A DNA stretch of 6,045 nucleotides from the NCBI GenBank assembly GCA_016794945.1, contig JAEUIX010000171.1, positions 1-6,045 on the forward strand, written 5' to 3'. Below the pieces are notes generated by a model. The model saw only the letters and a list, made by a program, of their open reading frames with translations. It had not been told where the DNA came from and did no database searches. Below, one piece after another: positions 1 through 6,045 of the stretch. Position 1 is the stretch's first letter, and each line of letters starts with the position of its first letter. The position numbers and the translations under genes were made by a program. This DNA is from Phycisphaerae bacterium (GTDB lineage Bacteria; Planctomycetota; Phycisphaerae; Phycisphaerales; UBA1924).

Positions 1-473
1 CGACCCGAAGGCCCCGACCCGTTCAGCGACGACAGGTCCAGCCCGTTGTCCGCCGCGATCTTCCGCGCCAGGGGCGAGGCGAACACTCGCTCGGCGTGCC
101 CGTTGCTGCCTTCAACCGAATGCGACGCCGCCGGCTTGGACTCCGCCACCGTCGCGGTTGCCGTCGCCGAACCGACTTCATCGGCGCCACCGGCGGCGGT
201 CGTCCGTGTGGCGGCTGCCGTCCCGCCGGCACTCTGCCCGCCCTGCCAGATCAGGATCGTCGTGCCCACCGGCACCGACTGCCCCTCCTTCACCGCCAGC
301 TCGCCCACCACCGCGTCCTCGAAGCTCTGCAGTTCCATCGTCGCCTTGTCGGTCTCCACGTCCGCCACCACGCCGCCGGACGAGACCTTGTCCCCCGGCT
401 TGACGTGCCACTTGACGATCGTGCCGACTTCCATCGTGTCCGAAAGCCGCGGCATCGTGAGGTTCGTCGCCAT
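1..473 (-). CDS. pdhC: Pyruvate dehydrogenase E2, dihydrolipoamide acetyltransferase (N-terminal part, runs off the window)
   Basis: E2 core subunit of the cytoplasmic pyruvate dehydrogenase complex: it carries the acetyl group from E1 on a swinging lipoyl arm and transfers it to CoA. About 158 residues are visible. Residues 1-78 form one lipoyl domain, beginning MATNLTMPRLSDTMEVGTIV, with the lipoylation motif ETDKATMEL and Lys43 as the modified residue. Residues about 80-127 are a flexible Ala/Thr/Gly-rich linker. From about 129 the peripheral-subunit-binding domain starts (VFASPLARKIAADNG, then GSGPSGR), which docks E1 or E3. The catalytic acyltransferase domain lies beyond the left edge. 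The start is set by AGGAG seven bases upstream of the ATG. The gene follows E1 beta after 21 bases, so the two are almost certainly co-transcribed. Family membership is certain. The pyruvate rather than branched-chain or acetoin assignment rests on the E1 subunits next to it. Confidence 0.93.
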   Translation of the reverse strand, partial: MATNLTMPRLSDTMEVGTIVKWHVKPGDKVSSGGVVADVETDKATMELQSFEDAVVGELAVKEGQSVPVGTTILIWQGGQSAGGTAAATRTTAAGGADEVGSATATATVAESKPAASHSVEGSNGHAERVFASPLARKIAADNGLDLSSLNGSGPSG

Positions 474-494
474 GCGTTGCTCCTGGCTCCCGGC

Positions 495-1526
495 TTACAG
501 GCGGCCCACGGTCTTCTTCACGGCCTCGATGATCTTCCCCTTGTGCGGCAGGAACTCCGCCTCCAGGTTCTTGGCGTACGGCGCCGGCACATCGTCGCTG
601 TTGACGCGCACCGGCTGGTGATCCAGGTAGTCGAACGCCCGCTCGCACACCTGCGTGATCACCTCGCTCGCCACGCTCGCGAACGGCCAGCACTGGTCGA
701 CCACCACCACCCGGCCCGTCTTCTTCAGCGAGCGCACGATCGACTCGGTGTCCAGCGGACGCACCGTCCGCATGTCCAGCACGTCCACGCGGATGCCCTC
801 TTTCTCGAGTTCCGCCGCCGCGTCCAGGCAGAAGTTCACCGGCCGGCCGAAGCTCACCAGCGTGCAGTCGCCGCCCTCGCGCCGCAGCGCCGCCTTGCCG
901 AACGGGATGTAGTACTCCGCCTCCGGCACGTGCCCCTTGTCGCTGAGCATGCGCTCAGACTCGAGGAAGAACACCGGGTCCTCGTCGATGATCGACGTCT
1001 TGAGCAGGCCCTTGGCGTCGTACGCGCACGAGGGAATCGCGATCTTCAGCCCCGGCACGTTCGAGTACAGGCCCTCGACGCACCACGAGTGCGTGCTGCC
1101 CAGCTGCCCGCCCGCGCCGTCGTTGCCGCGGAACACCACCGGGCAGCCCCACTGGCCGCCGGACATGTACAGCATCTTCGGCACGTTGTTGAGGATCTGG
1201 TCCGCCGCCACGAGGCTGAACGACCAGCTCATGAACTCGATGATCGGGCGCAGCCCGTACATCGCCGCCCCGACGGCCAGCCCGGCGAAGCCGTTCTCGC
1301 TGATGGGCGCATCGACGATCCGCTGGGGGCCGAACTCCTCCAGCATCCCCTGGCTGACCTTGTACGCGCCGTTGTAGTACGCGACCTCCTCGCCCATGAG
1401 GAAGATCCGGTCGTCCCGGCGCATCTCCTCGCTCATCGCTTCGCGCAGCGCCTCGCGGAACTGAATGTGCCGCCCGCCCTCGCGGGCCGGCAGGGGCTTG
1501 GACCAGTCGATGTCGCTCAGTCGCAT
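495..1526 (-). CDS. pdhB: Pyruvate dehydrogenase E1 component, beta subunit
   Basis: Beta subunit of the heterotetrameric, thiamine-diphosphate-dependent pyruvate dehydrogenase E1, which decarboxylates pyruvate and reductively acetylates the lipoyl group of E2. It has 343 residues, close to the usual 325-345. The N-terminal pyrimidine-binding domain shows FREALREAMSEEMRRDDRI, GEEVAYYNGAYKVSQG, and PISENGFAG with Glu77, the residue expected to contact N1' of thiamine. MSGG lies at 121-124 and His146 matches the active-site histidine of the mammalian beta subunit. The C-terminal transketolase-like domain includes DMRTVRPLD (251-259) and DVPAPYAKNLE (312-322), both typical of PDH beta chains. 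The sequence around His146 is STHSW, where AQHSQ is usual. The start has GGGAGGGA about ten bases upstream, partly inside a small hairpin. It lies 79 bases after the SseB-like gene and 21 bases before E2. A related 2-oxoacid or acetoin dehydrogenase is the main alternative. Confidence 0.93.
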   Translation of the reverse strand: MRLSDIDWSKPLPAREGGRHIQFREALREAMSEEMRRDDRIFLMGEEVAYYNGAYKVSQGMLEEFGPQRIVDAPISENGFAGLAVGAAMYGLRPIIEFMSWSFSLVAADQILNNVPKMLYMSGGQWGCPVVFRGNDGAGGQLGSTHSWCVEGLYSNVPGLKIAIPSCAYDAKGLLKTSIIDEDPVFFLESERMLSDKGHVPEAEYYIPFGKAALRREGGDCTLVSFGRPVNFCLDAAAELEKEGIRVDVLDMRTVRPLDTESIVRSLKKTGRVVVVDQCWPFASVASEVITQVCERAFDYLDHQPVRVNSDDVPAPYAKNLEAEFLPHKGKIIEAVKKTVGRL

Positions 1527-1527
1527 G

Positions 1528-1540
1528 GGGATCGAATCCC
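1528..1540 (-). promoter_or_regulatory. Small hairpin overlapping the pdhB ribosome binding site
   Basis: On the minus strand GGGAT, a three-base loop TCG and ATCCC form a perfect 5-bp stem that ends one base before the pdhB start codon. Its 5' arm shares bases with the purine-rich ribosome binding site GGGAGGGA. Folding would cover part of that site or shorten its rather long distance to the ATG. The pairing is directly visible. Any regulatory effect is inference, and so short a stem can occur by chance. Confidence 0.3.
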
Positions 1541-1605
1541 TCCCAAACAGACGGGGAACGTGCCGATCGCCAGTGTATGCGCCGCGATCCGACCCGACGA
1601 CGCCC

Positions 1606-2271
1606 TCACCCCTGGTCCGCGTACAGCGGCGTGCGCGACGCCATGGCTTCGGGCCCGAGCACCCCGCCCCCGTCCACCATCAAGTGCACGGGCCGGTCGT
1701 CCGGCGTGGCCCATGTCAGGCGGTTCACCAGCATCTGCCCGTCCAGGTTCCCCTTGGACCGCACCACCATCACCAGCGCCCGCACATCCCCCTGCAGCAC
1801 CATCACCAGCCAGGCCGTCCCCACCCCCTCCTGCGTCGCCAGCACGTACGTCAGCGCCGCCCGCAGCCCTTCGGCCACGAACTCCACGCTCGGCTCGGCC
1901 ACCAGGATCGGCGACGCTCCCGACATGTCCAGCGGCCGGCGCGCGTTCGCCCCGTCCTCGGCGTTCGGTGGCTTCACCGTGTCGCGCACCTGCCCGTGCG
2001 TCAGCGTGATCTCGTCCGGCGAGCCCGTCTGGTACGTCAGCCCGAAGCCCGCCGTGTACGCCACGTTCATCGCCCACGATCCGCGCACCGGCTGCATCGG
2101 CGGCAGTTCGCCCTGCCCGAAGGCGACGCCCGCCGCCTCCGGCGCACGGAACAGCGCGATGTACGGCAGCCCCTGCGGGCCGGCCACCGGCCGGACGGTG
2201 TTGTCCGGGTTGGCGAACGTGAAGAGTTCCGGCAGGTCCAATTGGGCCCGCTGCTGCTCGGTCAGAGCCAT
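1606..2271 (-). CDS. SseB-like two-domain protein of unknown function in the pdh operon
   Basis: A 221-residue, apparently soluble protein with no cysteines, no signal peptide and no membrane segment. In this numbering, residues about 10-100 look like an SseB N-terminal domain: LPYIALFRAPEAAG (36-49) matches the strand and helix where SseB proteins have LPVFTS-like text, and AYTAGFGLTYQTGSPDEITL (71-90) fits the glycine-rich 'glvlNPg' segment. Residues about 118-218 follow the SseB C-terminal pattern: a proline and helix lead-in, AWLVMV (153-158), LVMVV, then a terminal TPLY near the end where the family has PFY. No catalytic motif is seen. The family assignment is from remembered pattern and is tentative; the coding call is firm. 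It begins 35 bases after pdhA and stops 79 bases before pdhB, so it is probably expressed with the E1 genes. The start at 2271 is chosen because GGGAG lies seven bases upstream; an ATG at 2277 sits almost on that site. Confidence 0.5.
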   Translation of the reverse strand: MALTEQQRAQLDLPELFTFANPDNTVRPVAGPQGLPYIALFRAPEAAGVAFGQGELPPMQPVRGSWAMNVAYTAGFGLTYQTGSPDEITLTHGQVRDTVKPPNAEDGANARRPLDMSGASPILVAEPSVEFVAEGLRAALTYVLATQEGVGTAWLVMVLQGDVRALVMVVRSKGNLDGQMLVNRLTWATPDDRPVHLMVDGGGVLGPEAMASRTPLYADQG

Positions 2272-2306
2272 CCTCATTCTCCCTCATCCCGGCCGTCGAT
2301 CGCGCC

Positions 2307-3521
2307 TCACAGCAGCGGGTTCTTCGCCCCGTGGTGGTAGTCGCGCAGCGGGCTCAGCCCCGGCTGCGGGTTCACGTACACATCGCTGTACAGTTCCGCC
2401 GCCGCCTCGGGGGCCGGCGCCGTCTCGGCGAACGTCAGCGCGTCCATCGCCGCCGCCTTGCACTCGTCGATCATCTCCTGCAGCCGGCTCTCCGAGAGGC
2501 ATCGCCGCTCGGTCATCAGGTGCTGGCTCAGCAGTTCGATCGAGTCCCGCTGCCGCACCGCCTCGACCTCTTCTTTCTTGCGGTACTTCTGCGGGTCGCT
2601 CATCGAATGGCCCTGGTACCGGTACGTCAGCAGGTCCACGAACGCCGGCCGGCTCTGCTCGCGGCACCGGTCCACCAGCGGCTTGAACTGGTCGTAGATG
2701 TTCAGGACGTCCATCCCGTCGATCTGCACGCCCTCGATCCCGTACGCCGCGGCCTTGGCCGTCAGGTCGTGCGCCATCGTCGTCCCGCGCTCGATCGCGG
2801 TGCCCATCGAGTAGCGGTTGTTCTCCACGATGTAGATCACCGGCAGGTTCCACAGGCCCGCCAGGTTCATCGCCTCGTGCAGCGCGCCCTGGTTCAACGC
2901 GCCATCGCCCAGGTAGCACAGGGCCACCTTGCGCCGCGCCGGGCCGCCGTCGACCGTCCGGCGCATCACCTCCACCTCGTACTTGGCGGCGAACGCCAGC
3001 CCCGCGCCCAGCGGCGTCTGCGCCCCGACGATGCCGTGCCCGCCGAACATCCAGTTCGGCTTGTCGAACATGTGCATGGACCCGCCCTTGCCCTTGGCGC
3101 ACCCCGCCAGCCGCCCGAACATCTCGGCCATGCACGCGCGGGGCGACATGCCCCGCGCCAGCGCGTGCCCGTGGTCGCGGTACGCCGTCACGATCGGGTC
3201 GTCGTGGTTCAGGCACCCGATCGTCCCCACCGCCAGCGCCTCCTGCCCGATGTACAGGTGGCAGAAGCCGCCGATCTTCGCCTGCTGGTACGCCTGGGCG
3301 CAGCGGTTCTCGAACTCCCGGATCAGGATCATGTCCCTCAGCCACCGCAGCAGCGTCTCGTTCGGCAACGCGGCGCTCGGACGCGGCCGCCCCGGCTCAC
3401 GCTTCGGCGCGCCGTTGGCGCCCATGTGCACCTTGCTCGACGTGATCTGGGTGATGTCCCCCGGCTGGCCCGGGGAGGGCGCTTGCGGTGAGCCGGAGGC
3501 AGACGGAAGAGTCGACATCAT
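2307..3521 (-). CDS. pdhA: Pyruvate dehydrogenase E1 component, alpha subunit
   Basis: Alpha subunit of the thiamine-diphosphate-dependent E1, pairing with the beta chain encoded downstream. It has 404 residues, longer than the usual 320-370 because of a Pro/Ser/Gly-rich N-terminal extension of about 50 residues. The conserved core begins near residue 55 and includes GGFCHLYIGQEA, CAKGKGGSMHMFDKPNWMFG and GIVGAQTPLGAG. The thiamine-diphosphate motif runs from GDG (205-207) to NN (234-235). YRYQGHSMSDPQKYRKKEEV (300-319) is the active-site loop that carries the regulatory serines in mammalian PDH; HSMSDP is identical. About 12 extra residues precede GDG compared with the human chain as remembered. 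The start at 3521 has AGGAA five bases upstream. ATGs at 3518 and 3425 are alternatives; 3425 would drop most of the extension. It is the first gene of the operon, directly downstream of a terminator. Confidence 0.94.
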   Translation of the reverse strand: MMSTLPSASGSPQAPSPGQPGDITQITSSKVHMGANGAPKREPGRPRPSAALPNETLLRWLRDMILIREFENRCAQAYQQAKIGGFCHLYIGQEALAVGTIGCLNHDDPIVTAYRDHGHALARGMSPRACMAEMFGRLAGCAKGKGGSMHMFDKPNWMFGGHGIVGAQTPLGAGLAFAAKYEVEVMRRTVDGGPARRKVALCYLGDGALNQGALHEAMNLAGLWNLPVIYIVENNRYSMGTAIERGTTMAHDLTAKAAAYGIEGVQIDGMDVLNIYDQFKPLVDRCREQSRPAFVDLLTYRYQGHSMSDPQKYRKKEEVEAVRQRDSIELLSQHLMTERRCLSESRLQEMIDECKAAAMDALTFAETAPAPEAAAELYSDVYVNPQPGLSPLRDYHHGAKNPLL

Positions 3522-3551
3522 GGGTGTTCCTGCGTTCGTGCCCGAGCGGCA

Positions 3552-3581
3552 AGCGTAGGAGCCGCCCCCCGCCCCGGCCAA
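3552..3581 (-). promoter_or_regulatory. Possible sigma70-like promoter for the pdh operon
   Basis: On the minus strand TTGGCC (3581-3576) and TACGCT (3557-3552) are separated by 18 bases. They match the -35 and -10 consensus at 4/6 and 3/6 positions. Initiation would fall near 3545, leaving a leader of about 24 bases that includes the AGGAA ribosome binding site. The 58 bases between the upstream terminator and pdhA must hold a promoter unless transcription reads through, which supports the location. The hexamer match itself is weak, and promoter rules in this lineage are uncertain. Confidence 0.3.
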
Positions 3582-3615
3582 AAAGCAAACCGGCACGGTC
3601 CCGCGACCGTGCCGG
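3580..3615 (-). terminator. Rho-independent terminator after the S41 protease gene
   Basis: A perfect 11-bp stem, CCGGCACGGTC paired with GACCGTGCCGG, encloses a 4-base loop (3601-3604). On the minus strand it is followed at once by TTTGCTTTTT. It begins 24 bases after the protease stop codon. Stem, loop and T-rich tail are those of a classic intrinsic terminator acting leftward, separating the protease transcript from the pdh operon. On the plus strand the tail would be GC-rich, so it works in one direction only. Confidence 0.88.
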
Positions 3616-3639
3616 CGTCGATCGGTGCGCCCGTCCCGC

Positions 3640-5889
3640 TCAACCGGGGTTCGCCGCCGGCGTCGCCTGGGCGTTCTTCACGTCGCCAGACTTGGCAGCC
3701 AGCGCCTTGGCCTGCAGGAACACCAGCGCCGTCTGCAACTGCACGTCCAGCCCCTCGGTCAGCAGCCGCTCGGGGTCCGGCCGGGGCTTCACGACGCCGT
3801 TCTTGCCCGGCTTGGCGGCCTCCGCGGCCTCGGGCGTCACGTCCGCCTCCTGCCGCAGCGTCAGCGCATCGGAGATCTGCTTGGGCAGCATGCTCACGCG
3901 GATGTGCGGCTCAACGCCCCAGGTCGTGTCGTGGTCACGCCGGTGGATGATCTTGCCGCTCGGCAGCTTGTAGTACTGCGTCGTCAGTTTCAGCATCGAG
4001 TTCGAAGTCAGCTGCAGCACGTTCTGCACCGACCCCTTGCCGAAGGACCGCTCGCCGACCACGATCGCGTCGATCTGGCCCTGGTCCGCGTACCAGCGGA
4101 TCGCGCCCGACACGATCTCCGACGCCGACGCCGACGACTCGTTGATCAGCACCGCCAGCGGCACGCCCTTGAGCCGCGCCCGGTTCGGCTCGGCCGTCTC
4201 CACCTGCTGCTGCACGCCGCCGGCCGACTCCGTGCTCACGATCGTTCCGTCGGCGATGAACAGGTTGCTGATCGAGACCGCCTGCGTCAGCAGGCCTCCC
4301 GGGTTGAACCGCAGGTCCAGGATCAGCCCGTTCAGGCCCACCTTCTTCATCGCGTCGACCGCCGCCAGGATCTCACGCGTCGATTCCTCGTTGAACCCCG
4401 TCAGCCGCACGTACCCGATACCGCTGGCCCGGTCGATGAACCAGTCCCAGTCGCTGTCCTTGTTGCCCGTGCGCTTCCAGCCCTTGACCGTCACCAGCGG
4501 GATCTTCGAGCGCGTCAGCACGAACTCCAGGTCCTGCCCGTCGCGCTCCATCAGCAGCGTCACCTTCGTCCCCGCCGGGCCCGTGATCTGCTCCACCGCC
4601 TGGTCCAGCGACATGCCCACGGCCGTGGCGCCGTTGATCTTCTTGATGAAGTCACCCGTCTTGATCCCCGCGCGGAACGCCGGCGTTCCTTCCAGCGGGG
4701 TCACCACCTTGATCATCTGCGTCTCTTCGTCCAGTTGGATCTGAACGCCGATCCCGATGAACGACCCCTCGGTCATCCGCTTGAACCGCGCCAGCTCGTC
4801 CGGCCAGATGATGTTCGAGTAGTCGTCCAGCCGCCCGAACGCCCCGTTGCCGAACTCGTGCAGCACCGCCGTGTCCGACAGCTTCACCGTCCGCGCCGCG
4901 GCGGCCACCAGCTCCTCCACCAGCGTGCTCACGCCGAACCGGCTCGGCTCCGTGCGAGCGTTCTTCAGGTCGTTCACACGCGTCGTCAGCCACGCGTCGA
5001 ACTCCGCCACCGCCCGCTCGTCGGCCAGCCCCGGGAACGCCGACTTCAGGTCCGGCGTCGCGATCAGCGTCCGGATGTTCTCCAGCCCGCCGACCAGCAT
5101 CGTCCGAAGCGGCACGTGCTCCACGTGCAGGTCCGCCGCACGCGCCAGCGCGCCGAGCACCGCGGCCGCCGACACGCCCTTGAGCTTGCCGCCCGCATCC
5201 TCGCCCACCGCGTTGAACGCCGGCAGCGGCGGCAGCTTGTCCATCTTCCGCCGCTCGTTCCTCAGCTCCCACAGCCGCTGCGGGTTGTACAGCCGGATCA
5301 TCCCCAGGCGGTTCAGCAGCCGGCGAGCATCGTCCTTGTACGTCGCCTCCTCATCCAGCAGCGTGTTCAGCCGCTGGAACAGTTCCGACGCCATCAGCAC
5401 GTCGTTGGCCGCTTCGCACCGGCGCGCCGCCGCCGCTGCGTCCGCCACCAGCTTCACGATGTCCGCCCGCCCCAGCACGCCCTTGCGGTCGCTGGCCTGG
5501 AGCATCTGCAGCTCCACCGCCAGCTTCAGCATGTTCGACAGCGTCAGCGGCGTGGGCTCCTGCCCCGCCAGCTCCGACAATTCCTTGCCCACCTCCGCCG
5601 CGCGCGCGGCCCGCTTCGCCTCGCGCGCCGCGATGTTCGCCTCGAGCGCCGTCTTCTGCGCCCGCAGCGCAGCGCCGTGCTCCATGCTCGCTGCCGCGAG
5701 CAGCTTGTTCAGCGAGCTGATCGCCAGGTCCCCCTGGCCCGCGCGCGCCTGCGCCCACGACTCGTTCGCCAGCGCCGTCAGACCGGGTTCCAGGTCCAGC
5801 GCCGGGCCCGTGCCCAGCACGCTTGCCCCAGACGCCACCAGCGCGGCCAGCGACGCCGCCACCATCCGACGAGCCTTCACAAAGGTCAT
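3640..5889 (-). CDS. Exported S41-family carboxyl-terminal-processing protease with PDZ domain
   Basis: Serine protease of the Ctp/Prc type, expected to cut or degrade envelope proteins from their C-termini outside the cytoplasm. It has 749 residues, long for CtpA (400-450) and closer to Prc. Residues 1 to about 28 are a Sec-type signal (basic FVKARR, then an Ala/Leu/Val core). Residues about 30-350 are a helical, Ala- and charge-rich region I do not recognise. LDDYSNIIWPDEL (354-366) and GSFIGIGV (375-382) lead into a PDZ domain ending near 462, with GTPAFRAGIKTGDFIKKING at 401-420. The catalytic core has DLRFNPGG (525-532), the nucleophile Ser588 in SASASEI, Lys618 in GERSFGKGSVQ and Gln622. 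The Ser-to-Lys distance is 30 residues, five more than in Prc and CtpB. A C-terminal Pro/Lys/Ala-rich tail follows about residue 690. The start has AGGAA six bases upstream and puts the signal peptide at the N-terminus; an upstream ATG at 6003 would bury it. The gene forms its own transcription unit, ended by a strong terminator. Confidence 0.95.
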   Translation of the reverse strand: MTFVKARRMVAASLAALVASGASVLGTGPALDLEPGLTALANESWAQARAGQGDLAISSLNKLLAAASMEHGAALRAQKTALEANIAAREAKRAARAAEVGKELSELAGQEPTPLTLSNMLKLAVELQMLQASDRKGVLGRADIVKLVADAAAAARRCEAANDVLMASELFQRLNTLLDEEATYKDDARRLLNRLGMIRLYNPQRLWELRNERRKMDKLPPLPAFNAVGEDAGGKLKGVSAAAVLGALARAADLHVEHVPLRTMLVGGLENIRTLIATPDLKSAFPGLADERAVAEFDAWLTTRVNDLKNARTEPSRFGVSTLVEELVAAAARTVKLSDTAVLHEFGNGAFGRLDDYSNIIWPDELARFKRMTEGSFIGIGVQIQLDEETQMIKVVTPLEGTPAFRAGIKTGDFIKKINGATAVGMSLDQAVEQITGPAGTKVTLLMERDGQDLEFVLTRSKIPLVTVKGWKRTGNKDSDWDWFIDRASGIGYVRLTGFNEESTREILAAVDAMKKVGLNGLILDLRFNPGGLLTQAVSISNLFIADGTIVSTESAGGVQQQVETAEPNRARLKGVPLAVLINESSASASEIVSGAIRWYADQGQIDAIVVGERSFGKGSVQNVLQLTSNSMLKLTTQYYKLPSGKIIHRRDHDTTWGVEPHIRVSMLPKQISDALTLRQEADVTPEAAEAAKPGKNGVVKPRPDPERLLTEGLDVQLQTALVFLQAKALAAKSGDVKNAQATPAANPG

Positions 5890-5906
5890 GGAGATTCCTG
5901 CTCTCT

Positions 5907-5931
5907 GGGGCCGGGCACACCGGCCGGCCCC
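5907..5931 (-). promoter_or_regulatory. GC-rich hairpin in the leader of the S41 protease gene
   Basis: A perfect 8-bp stem, GGGGCCGG with CCGGCCCC, encloses a 9-base loop (5915-5923). It lies 17 bases upstream of the start codon and about 7 bases before the AGGAA ribosome binding site. No T-run follows on the minus strand, so it does not look like a terminator. It could be an mRNA-stabilising or translation-modulating leader structure, or a palindromic protein-binding site. The rest of the 156-base upstream region (5890-6045) shows no gene and no convincing promoter pair, only an isolated TACGCT at 5956-5951. Confidence 0.35.
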
Positions 5932-6045
5932 GTGCGACGTGCGAACATCCAGCGTACACACTACGTCCGTTTCCCTGCCGACGTTCGTGGGCCACCGTCC
6001 CATCGGGCTTCCCCGCCGCCCCCCTGAACCCGCAGAACCCGCCCC

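Noticed and set aside
1527..1605. Internal promoter or terminator between the SseB-like gene and pdhB
   Set aside because: TACACT is present but there is no -35-like hexamer at a suitable distance, and no stem with a T-run is visible.
96..2009. Plus-strand open frame of 637 codons across E2, pdhB and the SseB-like gene
   Set aside because: It spans three well-supported opposite-strand genes and has a composition typical of an antisense shadow.
2331..3491. Plus-strand open frame of 386 codons opposite pdhA
   Set aside because: Same His/Arg/Leu-rich composition and no domain; the opposite strand encodes a clear E1 alpha.
3561..3580. Canonical G-quadruplex in the G-rich minus-strand tract
   Set aside because: Only two runs of three or more G are separated by loops, so the usual four-run motif is not met.
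3522..3596. Upstream start of pdhA at 3596
   Set aside because: This ATG lies inside the terminator stem (3590-3600), and the start at 3521 has a well-spaced ribosome binding site.
5890..6003. Upstream start of the protease gene at 6003
   Set aside because: It would place 38 non-signal residues before the signal peptide and translate through the leader hairpin; the ATG at 5889 has a good ribosome binding site.
3625..6027. Plus-strand open frame of 800 codons opposite the protease
   Set aside because: It is rich in Arg, His, Leu and Pro with no recognisable motif. It arises because the G/C-biased third positions of the minus-strand gene rarely give stops on the other strand. The minus-strand frame has a full S41 active site, PDZ and signal peptide.
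1..6045. tRNA, rRNA, CRISPR, insertion sequence or integrated element
   Set aside because: No repeat arrays, transposase-like protein, terminal inverted repeats or tRNA-like cloverleaf were seen; composition is even across the window.

Overview
The window is uniformly GC-rich (by eye about two thirds G+C), with strong G/C preference at third codon positions. All five genes lie on the minus strand, so the biological order runs from the right edge to the left. Gene content suggests a free-living, aerobic, high-GC, Gram-negative-type bacterium. The protein style (mitochondrion-like split pyruvate dehydrogenase E1, and a long S41 protease with a large N-terminal helical region) would fit a planctomycete, perhaps Phycisphaerae. 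That placement is an impression from sequence style, not a demonstrated assignment.

Right part (about 3580-6045): a leader with a GC-rich hairpin, then a 749-residue exported S41 carboxyl-terminal-processing protease (5889 to 3640). A strong Rho-independent terminator (3615 to 3580) follows. It has a perfect 11-bp stem with a T-rich tail and ends this transcription unit.

Left part (1-3521): a pyruvate dehydrogenase operon. It begins just past the terminator, with a possible promoter packed against it. The order is E1 alpha (3521 to 2307), a 221-residue protein resembling the two-domain SseB family (2271 to 1606), E1 beta (1526 to 495), then the start of the lipoyl-bearing E2 (473 to the window edge). 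E1 alpha and E1 beta together form the thiamine-diphosphate enzyme that decarboxylates pyruvate and acetylates the E2 lipoyl group. E2 passes the acetyl group to CoA. E3 (dihydrolipoamide dehydrogenase) is not in the window.

Most of the window is ordinary core metabolism and protein quality control. The points most worth a second look are the SseB-like gene between the two E1 subunit genes, the longer Ser-to-Lys spacing in the S41 active site, the uncharacterised N-terminal half of that protease, and two small hairpins near ribosome binding sites. No RNA gene, mobile element, CRISPR array or evident horizontally acquired segment was seen, and no gene-free stretch exceeds 300 bases.
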